A DNA stretch of 64,000 nt from JBDTSW01 sp963758845 (GTDB lineage: Bacteria; Actinomycetota; Thermoleophilia; Solirubrobacterales; 70-9). Location: assembly GCA_963758845.1 (NCBI GenBank), contig CAVWWX010000002.1:310001-374000 (forward strand). Direction: 5' to 3'. Shown one piece after another: positions 58,451 through 64,000 of this stretch (position 1 is its first letter; the number at the start of each line of letters is the position of its first letter). A model generated the notes under the pieces. It was not told where the DNA came from and did no database searches. It was given only the letters and a program-made list of their open reading frames with translations. The translations under genes were made by a program, and so were the position numbers.

Positions 58451-59281
58451 ATGAGCACCGAGACCGCGACGGAACGCGAGGAGATGGAGGCCGCGAAGCT
58501 GCTGCCCCAGGCGGACGCGACCGGACTGGTCGATGGCGAGCGCCTGGAGTCGGCGGTGAAGGACATGTACCGCCAGGTCGCCGACGAGGCGGCGGCCGAC
58601 CTTCACTTCGAGCTGGGCCGCGGCGTCGCCGAGCGCCTGGGCTATGACCCGAATCTGCTCGACCGCATCCCCGAGCGATCGCTGGCCTCCTTCGCGGGCG
58701 TCGGCCACCACTTCGACCTGGCGGGGGTGCAGGAGGGCGAGCGCGTGCTGGACCTGGGGTCGGGCTCGGGAACCGACGTCTTCTGCGCCGCCGTCCTCAC
58801 CGGCCCCGGCGGGCGTGTTACCGGCGTTGACTTCACCGAGGCCCAGCTCGCAAAGGCGCGTGCGCTGGCCGCCGAGGGGGGCTTCGACCACGTGGACTTC
58901 ATCGAGGCCCCGATCGAGGAGCTGCCGTTCGAGGACGCCTCGTTCGACCTGGTGATCTCGAACGGCGTGATCAACCTGGCGCCGTGGAAGCAGCGGGTCT
59001 TCGAGGAGGCCGCACGCGTGCTGCGCCCCGGTGGGCGCTTCGCGATCTCCGACATCGTCAGCGGTCGCGCGCTGAAGGAGCGGACCCGGCGCGACGTCGA
59101 CCTCTGGGCGGCGTGCATCGCCGGCGCGATCCCGCAGGGCTCCTACGAGACCGCGATCGAGCGCGCGGGGCTGCGGGTCGCGGGACGCCACGACAACGAC
59201 TACCGCTTCATGTCGGACCGGGCGCAGAGCGCGTGCAGCATCTACGAGGTGAAGAGCGTCTCGCTGCTGGCGCTGCGGTAG
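58451..59281 (+). CDS. SAM-dependent methyltransferase, ArsM-like but lacking one key Cys
   Basis: This 276-residue class I methyltransferase has SAM loop VLDLGSGSGTDVFCAA, GVDFTEAQLAKAR, and post-II motif FDLVISNGVINLAPWKQRVFEEAARVLRPGG. The layout and CIAGAI match arsenite methyltransferases. However, the Cys of their SNCVINL motif is Gly here, so arsenic methylation is doubtful. A strong Shine-Dalgarno (AAGGAGG) sets the ATG at 58451. Quinone, phospholipid or small-thiol substrates are alternatives. Confidence 0.82.
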   Translation: MSTETATEREEMEAAKLLPQADATGLVDGERLESAVKDMYRQVADEAAADLHFELGRGVAERLGYDPNLLDRIPERSLASFAGVGHHFDLAGVQEGERVLDLGSGSGTDVFCAAVLTGPGGRVTGVDFTEAQLAKARALAAEGGFDHVDFIEAPIEELPFEDASFDLVISNGVINLAPWKQRVFEEAARVLRPGGRFAISDIVSGRALKERTRRDVDLWAACIAGAIPQGSYETAIERAGLRVAGRHDNDYRFMSDRAQSACSIYEVKSVSLLALR

Positions 59282-59293
59282 GCGGACCCGCCG

Positions 59294-59746
59294 CTAGAGC
59301 GGCTTCGTGGTCATCGCCCAGACGGCCACGGTGTAGGCGACGAGGAGCGCCGAGAGCGCCCAGGCCGCGGCGCCGGGACCACGGCCGATCGAGCCCTCCC
59401 CGCGGCGAGCGGCGAGTCCGGCGGCGACGGTGGCGCCGATCAGGACCAGCGCGCCCGCCTCGCTGACGATGAACCCGATGCCGATCCAGGCGGCGTCGGA
59501 GTCCTCGAGGCCCTGCTCGGAGGCGAGCCACTGGGCCGAGATCCGCATCACGAGGAACGAGGGGATCGCGCCCAGCAGGAGGATGCGAAAGCCCACGTTG
59601 GCGAGCGCCGCCGAGGCGTCGGTGCGGGCGCGGAAGAGGTAGACGACCGCGGTCGAGACGGCGCCGACCAGCGTCAGCGCGCCGAGGAGGTGGAGGAACA
59701 GCGGCAGGTCCCAGTCGTCCGGCCTGATCGCGGCGAGGATTTCCAT
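59294..59746 (-). CDS. Four-helix membrane protein, DUF2269-like, A
   Basis: This 150-residue protein has four membrane helices, opening LPLFLHLLGALTLVGAVSTAVVYLFRAR. The FLHLLGA motif and helix spacing resemble DUF2269. It lies 1 base from the next gene, which starts with the same LFLHLLGA motif, so the two appear to be paralogous partners of one membrane unit. Confidence 0.75.
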   Translation of the reverse strand: MEILAAIRPDDWDLPLFLHLLGALTLVGAVSTAVVYLFRARTDASAALANVGFRILLLGAIPSFLVMRISAQWLASEQGLEDSDAAWIGIGFIVSEAGALVLIGATVAAGLAARRGEGSIGRGPGAAAWALSALLVAYTVAVWAMTTKPL

Positions 59747-59747
59747 G

Positions 59748-60140
59748 TCAAGCGCCTGGCTTCCAGACCATGAGGACGAGGATCAGGACGACCGAGATCG
59801 TCCGCAGCCAGTGCCAGAGCGTGACCTGGCGCTCGACCGGGTCGTCGCCCAGCTCCGCGATCACGTAGTCACGGGCGCGGGCGCCGAACGCGCTGGCCGC
59901 GCCGAGCAAGACAAGCGCGCCGAGGATCCAGCCATCCCACAGCTCGTAGCCGTCGACGTAGAGGGCCAGCCAGACGCCGAAGACGAACAGCAGGGCGCCG
60001 CTGATGTTCCAGGCCCAGTCAGCGACCAGAAAGCCGCCGCGGTTGGCCGGCGCTCCGAGGGCCCAGGCCGAGAACAGGCCGATGGTCACGAAGGTGATGA
60101 AGGCGCCCAGGAGGTGAAGGAACAGCAGAGTGTCGTACAC
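59748..60140 (-). CDS. Four-helix membrane protein, DUF2269-like, B
   Basis: This 130-residue protein has four helices, beginning YDTLLFLHLLGAFITFVTIGLFSAWALG and ending in a basic helix LRTISVVLILVLMVWKPG. It is the first gene of the two-gene unit with the preceding protein. A His in the first helix (FLHLLG) is conserved in both and could bind heme or metal. Function unknown. Confidence 0.75.
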   Translation of the reverse strand: MYDTLLFLHLLGAFITFVTIGLFSAWALGAPANRGGFLVADWAWNISGALLFVFGVWLALYVDGYELWDGWILGALVLLGAASAFGARARDYVIAELGDDPVERQVTLWHWLRTISVVLILVLMVWKPGA

Positions 60141-60169
60141 GGCGGGGGCAGGCTACCCGCCCAGGCGGC

Positions 60170-60220
60170 TGTGTGGGCAAGGCCACATTCAAACGGGCCC
60201 GGTGTGTGGGCGAGGGCACA
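60170..60220. promoter_or_regulatory. Paired TGTGTGGGC...CACA elements
   Basis: TGTGTGGGCAAGGCCACA (60170-60187) and TGTGTGGGCGAGGGCACA (60203-60220) match at 16 of 18 bases, are 33 bases apart (three helical turns), and are themselves imperfect palindromes. They lie between the divergent DUF2269-like gene and a 34-codon gene and look like a pair of operator sites. Confidence 0.6.
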
Positions 60221-60270
60221 CACAGCGCCAGATTCGGGCCCTACGGTGACTGCCAGAAGGAGGAACCGTC

Positions 60271-60375
60271 ATGGGAAGCATTTTCGCCGCAGCACGCATC
60301 GCCGCCCTCGCCGCCAACCCGGTCGATCAGCGGACAGCGCGAGACAACGCACGCCGGCGCCGCAAGCACCACTAG
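60271..60375 (+). CDS. 34-residue basic small protein
   Basis: This short gene has a strong Shine-Dalgarno (GAAGGAGGAA) 6 bases before the ATG. The product begins GSIFAAARIAALAANPVDQR and ends with a basic RRRRKHH tail. The first half could form an amphipathic or membrane-touching helix. The frame is enclosed by paired operator-like repeats upstream and a good intrinsic terminator 28 bases downstream, so it is a complete independent transcription unit. No homologue is recognised. Confidence 0.6.
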   Translation: MGSIFAAARIAALAANPVDQRTARDNARRRRKHH

Positions 60376-60403
60376 GCCGCGCGCGCAGGTAGTCAGGGAG
60401 GGG

Positions 60404-60438
60404 AGCCTCCGGAACGCCGAACGGCGCCGGGGGCTTTT
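60404..60438 (+). terminator. Intrinsic terminator of the small gene
   Basis: AGCCTCCGG / CCGGGGGCT outer stem with one G-T pair, an inner CGCCG-AA-CGGCG hairpin, then TTTT. It is the clearest T-tailed terminator on the plus strand in the window. Confidence 0.8.
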
Positions 60439-60491
60439 CCACGTCCGCCCCCATGTCCGCCGCATGGCTGCGGATTCGCCATTCTGTGCCC

Positions 60492-61878
60492 ATGCCCGAC
60501 GCCGACCGCAACCCCGGGCCGGGCGAGCACCCCGCGCCCGGCGCCGCACCGCACCGCCGGGCCCACACCTCGGCTCGTGACCTGGAGCGCTACGCGGGGC
60601 TGTTCGCCCAGCGCACGCGGGTCATGCGCTCGTCGGCGATGCGCGACCTGATGGAGATCACGCAGCGGCCGGAGGTGATCTCGCTGGCCGGCGGCCTGCC
60701 GGACACCTCCACGTTCCCGCCCGAGTCGTTCGCCGCCCAGATGACCAAGATCGCGCAGGAGTCCTCGGCCGAGGCGCTCCAGTACGGGCCGACCGAGGGC
60801 TTCGCCCGCACGCGGGAGTGCATCGCCGAGGTGATGGCCGCCGAGGGCATGCACCCCGACACCGACGACATCATCGTCACCACAGGCGGCCAGCAGGCGA
60901 TCGACCTGGTGGCGAAGACGCTGGTCGACCCCGGCGACGTCGTCATCTGCGAGGCGCCGACCTACCCGGGGGCGGTGCCGGTGTTCTGCTCGTATGAGGC
61001 CGACACGCGCCAGGTCGAGATGGACGCCGACGGGATGCGGGTCGACCTGCTGGAGGAGCTCCTGGACGAGCTGGCGGCCGAGGGCCGCCGGCCCAAGTTC
61101 ATCTACTCGGTGCCGACCTTCCAGAACCCGGCGGGCGTGACGCTCTCGCTCGAGCGCCGGCGGCGGCTGGTCGAGATCGCGCGCGAGCGCGAGCTGCTGC
61201 TGGTCGAGGACAACCCGTACGGCCTCCTGCGCTACTCGGGCGAGGCGGTGGAGCCGCTTTACGCGCTCGACGGCGGCGACTACGTGCATCTACCTGGGCA
61301 CGTTCTCGAAGATCCTCTCCCCCGGGATCCGCCTGGGCTGGCTCTGCGCGCCGCCGCCGGTGATGGAGAAGGTCGTGCTCGGCAAGCAGGCCTCCGACCT
61401 CTGCAGCTCGACGCTGACCCAGTACTTCGTGAACGAGTACTTCGGCGAGGGGCGCTGGGGCGCCTACATCGACAGCCTGATCGAGGTCTACCGCGCCCGC
61501 CGCGACGCGATGCTCGAGTCGCTCGAGCGCCACTTCCCGCCGCAGGCCACCTGGACGACGCCCGAGGGCGGGCTGTTCGTGTGGGCGACGCTGCCCGACT
61601 ACTTCGACACGACCGACCTGCTGGCGCGCGCCCTGCGCGAGAACGTCGCCTTCGTCCCGGGCGCGGCCGCGTTCGTGGACGGGCGCGGGACCGGCTCGAT
61701 GCGGCTCAACTTCTCGGGCTCGACCGAGGACGAGATCCGCGAGGGAATCAGGCGGATCGGCGAGGTCGCGAGCGAGCAGGTCGAGCTGTTCGAGAGCATC
61801 ACCGGCGAGCACCGAGCCATCCCGGCGCCCGATGAGCCCCCGCCAGGCGACGTCGTGCCCTTCCGGAGGGACCGGTGA
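60492..61878 (+). CDS. PLP-dependent aminotransferase, 2-aminoadipate/MocR type (frameshifted)
   Basis: This fold-type I aminotransferase has VISLAGGLPDTSTFPPE, LQYGPTEGFARTRECIAEVM, TTGGQQAIDLVAKTL, and the PLP Asp/Tyr region YSVPTFQNPAGVTLSLERRRRL...VEDNPYG. The lysine loop GTFSKILSPGIRLGW is in the next frame: one extra base at about 61284-61287 intervenes. Joined length is about 460 residues. Its stop overlaps the D-Ala-D-Ala ligase GTG (GTGA). LysN-like 2-aminoadipate, aromatic or branched-chain aminotransferase activity is possible. The start at the ATG at 60492 avoids the terminator at 60404-60438. Confidence 0.87.
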
Positions 61879-62807
61879 GGGTGGCGGTGCTGAAGGGCGG
61901 GCGCTCGCTGGAGCGCCAGGTGTCGCTGCGCTCGGGCGCGCGGGTCGAGGACGCGCTGGGTTCGCTGGGCCACGAGGTGGTGGCGATCGACGCCGGGGCC
62001 GACCTGGTCGCGCGACTGAAGGAGGCGGCGCCCGAGGTCGTGTTCGTCGCCCTGCACGGCACCGACGGCGAGGACGGCACGATCCAGGAGCTTTTGGAGA
62101 TCCTGGGGCTTCCCTACACCGGCCCCGGCGTCCCCGCCTGCCGGCGCGCCTCCGACAAGGCGGCCGCCAAGCAGGACCTGCGCGACGCCGGCGTGCCGAC
62201 GCCGGACTGGGTCTCGTTCAGCCAGACCGCGTTCAGCGAGCTGGGGGCCGGCGACGCGCTGGAGGAGATCGAGGACCGCCTCGGCTTCCCGCTGGTCGTC
62301 AAGCCTGCCCGCGGCGGGTCCTCGCTGGGCGTTCGCTTCGCCGCCGGGCGCGACGACGTGCCGCAGGCGCTACTGACCGCGTTCTCCTACGACGACCGGG
62401 TGCTGTTCGAGCGCCACGTCGCCGGGCGCGAGCTGGCGGTCGGGGTGCTGGACGGCAAGGACCTGCCGGTGGTCGAGATCCTCCCGAAGGAGGAGGACCG
62501 CTACTCCTATGAGGCGCGGTATGAGATCGGGCGCACCGATTTCGTCTGCCCCGCCGAGCTGACGACCGAGGAGCTCGACGCCGTGGCCGCGGCGTCGCGG
62601 GGGACGTGGGAGGCGCTTCGCTGCGAGGGCTTCGCGCGGGTCGACCTGATGCTGGGCGCCAACGGGCCCGAGGTTCTGGAGGCGAACGCCGTTCCCGGCC
62701 TCACCGACACCAGCCTGCTGCCGATGTCGGCCGAGGCCGCGGGCCTCTCGTTCGAGGACCTTGTGGGCCGGGCTATCGACCTGGCCGTAGCGCGCTCAGC
62801 GCGCTGA
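61875..62807 (+). CDS. ddl: D-alanine--D-alanine ligase
   Basis: This ATP-grasp ligase makes the D-Ala-D-Ala dipeptide of peptidoglycan. N-terminal VAVLKGGRSLERQVSLRSG, FVALHGTDGEDGTIQ, GGSSLGVR, and C-terminal FARVDLMLGANGPEVLEANAVPGLTDTSLLPMSA are all characteristic. The 310 residues are the short DdlB length. It is coupled to the aminotransferase through a GTGA overlap. Confidence 0.94.
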   Translation: MRVAVLKGGRSLERQVSLRSGARVEDALGSLGHEVVAIDAGADLVARLKEAAPEVVFVALHGTDGEDGTIQELLEILGLPYTGPGVPACRRASDKAAAKQDLRDAGVPTPDWVSFSQTAFSELGAGDALEEIEDRLGFPLVVKPARGGSSLGVRFAAGRDDVPQALLTAFSYDDRVLFERHVAGRELAVGVLDGKDLPVVEILPKEEDRYSYEARYEIGRTDFVCPAELTTEELDAVAAASRGTWEALRCEGFARVDLMLGANGPEVLEANAVPGLTDTSLLPMSAEAAGLSFEDLVGRAIDLAVARSAR

Positions 62808-63522
62808 CCGGGGCCTGCCGGCACGTCCCGCGCGCCGTCAGGCGCATGCACGGCAGGATCTCGCAGCCGGGGAAGCTGTCGCCGAGGTCGCCGTTGCACT
62901 GATCGGGCTCGCCCCTGCCGCCGCTGACCTCGTCCTCGGGCTCCCCGTCGAACCCGTCGACGAAGTCGGCGCCCTCCTCGCCCTTCAGCACGTCGATGCC
63001 GCCGCCGCCCTCGATCAGGTTCTCGTTTCCGTCGCCGCCATGGATCTCGTCCTCGCCGTCGCCGCCCACGAGCTCCTCGTCGCCGCCCTCGTCGCCGAAG
63101 ATCTCGTCGTCGCTGCCGCCGGTGATGGAGCCCTGGTCGGCCTCGCCGTAGATCGAATCCTTGCCCTTGCCGCCCTCGAGCAGGTCGTTCCCCGTGTCGA
63201 CCATCTGCGCGTCGCCGAGGATGAAGTCGTTGTCCTTCCCCCCGTCGATCTTGTCCGCGCCCGCGGCGCCGGTGAGATCGTCCTCGCCCTCGCCGCCGCA
63301 GATCCGGTCGCCGTTCTCGAGCCCGTCGACGGTGTCGTCGCCCCCGCCCGCGACGATCACGTCCTTGCCGTCGGTGCCGGTGATGGTGTTGTCGTTGTCG
63401 CCCTTGACGATCGTCGCCGTCTTGCCGAAGCACTGCGGGGCCTTGGCGGCGCCGCCGGTCTGGGCGCCGAGGCTCAGCCCCGCCAGGACGGCGATCGCGG
63501 CCCCTGCCGAGATCCTTCGCAT
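62773..63522 (-). CDS. Secreted RTX-type calcium-binding protein
   Basis: A signal peptide (1-26) is followed by at least eight acidic RTX nonapeptides (TGTDGKDVIVAGGGDDTVDG; GGEGEDDLTGAAGADKIDGG; GGDGEDEIHGGDGNENLIEG) and a Cys-containing C-terminal tail (DQCNGD, FPGCEILPCM). The repeats should fold as a beta-roll in extracellular calcium. The 3' end overlaps the convergent ddl gene by 35 bases, so the true stop or the assembly there merits care. It is related in type to 17903-19018, but the two are not close copies. Confidence 0.83.
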   Translation of the reverse strand: MRRISAGAAIAVLAGLSLGAQTGGAAKAPQCFGKTATIVKGDNDNTITGTDGKDVIVAGGGDDTVDGLENGDRICGGEGEDDLTGAAGADKIDGGKDNDFILGDAQMVDTGNDLLEGGKGKDSIYGEADQGSITGGSDDEIFGDEGGDEELVGGDGEDEIHGGDGNENLIEGGGGIDVLKGEEGADFVDGFDGEPEDEVSGGRGEPDQCNGDLGDSFPGCEILPCMRLTARGTCRQAPVSALSALRPGR

Positions 63523-63557
63523 GCGGGCACGCTAGCCGCGGTCGCGGCGGAGTGCAA

Positions 63558-64000
63558 CTAGCGCGGCTTCGCCGGGCGGGCGCGGCCGGCGGCCTCGACG
63601 AGCGCGGCCATGACCGCGACCGCCTCCGCGTTCGAGAGGCCCTGCCCGCGCACCAGGGACTGCCAGGTAGGAAAGAACAGCGCGTGGCGGGCCGCCGCCT
63701 CGACCCGGCGGCGCGCGGCGCCGCGCTCGGGTCGGCCAACCAGGATCGCGTCGCCCGCAGCATGGAAGTACTGCGCCGACCGAATCACCGGACCCGCCAT
63801 CGCCGGGACCACCGGAGCGTCGCGGAAGACCCTCTCGATCATCTGCTCGTTCTCGCCGTAGAAGGCGTAGATCTCGGCGAGCCCGCGGCGCAGACGCTCG
63901 GACGGGTCACGGACCCCTCCCCAGGCCTCGATGTCCGGCCGCGGGTGGGCGGCCTGGTAGTGCGCCGAGCAGGCGGCGAAAAGGTCCTCGTCGGTTGGGA
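63558..64000 (-). CDS. TetR-family regulator, C-terminal part
   Basis: The frame is open to the window edge. The visible 147 residues lack the DNA-binding domain but show the C-terminal pattern of TetR proteins: DPSERLRRGLAEIYAFYGENEQMIERVFRDAP, then PVIRSAQYFHAAGDAIL and a final helical pair. The helix-turn-helix should lie just beyond the window. Confidence 0.75.
   Translation of the reverse strand, partial: PTDEDLFAACSAHYQAAHPRPDIEAWGGVRDPSERLRRGLAEIYAFYGENEQMIERVFRDAPVVPAMAGPVIRSAQYFHAAGDAILVGRPERGAARRRVEAAARHALFFPTWQSLVRGQGLSNAEAVAVMAALVEAAGRARPAKPR

Noticed and set aside
1..64000. tRNA, rRNA, CRISPR arrays, prophage or insertion sequences
   Set aside because: I found no cloverleaf, rRNA segment, regularly spaced repeat array, integrase, transposase or phage structural gene. 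Small palindromes alone do not make a mobile element.

Overview
The window is one contiguous piece of a high-GC bacterial chromosome, dense in short operons on both strands. The gene set points to a Gram-positive-type actinobacterium, most likely class Thermoleophilia (Solirubrobacterales-like): menaquinone synthesis, a Tat system, a cytochrome bc complex with split cytochrome b, a resuscitation-promoting-factor-like gene behind a c-di-AMP riboswitch, an Rv0909/Rv0910-like pair, many Sec-exported small proteins and no outer-membrane genes. This placement is inferred from gene content and style, not from a phylogeny. I see no rRNA, tRNA, CRISPR array, phage or insertion sequence.

Layout. 1-2.0 kb: a membrane protein, tatC, tatA and dcd on the minus strand. 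2.6-7.2 kb: a minus-strand respiratory operon (qcrA, qcrB, qcrC, menG, polyprenyl diphosphate synthase). 7.3-9.6 kb: TetR regulator and MFS exporter, divergent. 9.6-13.0 kb: heme operon hemB, fused siroheme-decarboxylase-like protein, hemL. 13-19 kb: an acidic repeat protein, SnoaL-like and beta-propeller-like proteins, an ABC-2 exporter, a YmdB-like phosphoesterase and a secreted RTX-type protein. 19-22.7 kb: MarR-controlled DrrAB-like exporter. 22.7-24.3 kb: Rv0910/Rv0909-like pair and a glutamine amidotransferase. 24.3-37.4 kb: a large amine/glycerol catabolic region (SDR, aldehyde dehydrogenase, gamma-glutamyl hydrolase, glutamine-synthetase-like ligase, FAD oxidoreductase, glycerol kinase, APC permease, choline-kinase-like protein, FAD-GcvT demethylase-like enzyme, FadR-type regulator) whose two divergent promoters share one palindromic site. 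37.5-44.5 kb: membrane and secreted proteins, a membrane-tethered ECF sigma factor, the riboswitch-controlled Rpf-like protein, an MMPL transporter, a DksA-like protein and a cold-shock protein. 44.7-52 kb: patatin-like lipase, two glycosyltransferases, cupin, lipoprotein and a persulfide-dioxygenase-like protein. 52-54.2 kb: a tandem array of four secreted paralogues plus the tail of a fifth, with near-leaderless promoters. 54.2-64 kb: GroES, two phosphoesterases, a methyltransferase, membrane proteins, a 34-residue gene with its own operator-like repeats and terminator, an aminotransferase/D-Ala-D-Ala ligase pair, a second RTX-type protein and a partial TetR regulator.

Thirteen otherwise well-conserved genes carry single-base frameshifts (I count about fifteen +1 and four -1). 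The most economical reading is consensus error in the assembly. These genes are annotated at full span with the break stated. Points of greatest interest are the tandem secreted family (52.0-54.2 kb), the shared operator of the amine cluster, the sigma/anti-sigma fusion, the fused AhbA/AhbB-like protein in the heme operon, and the small independent gene at 60.27 kb.
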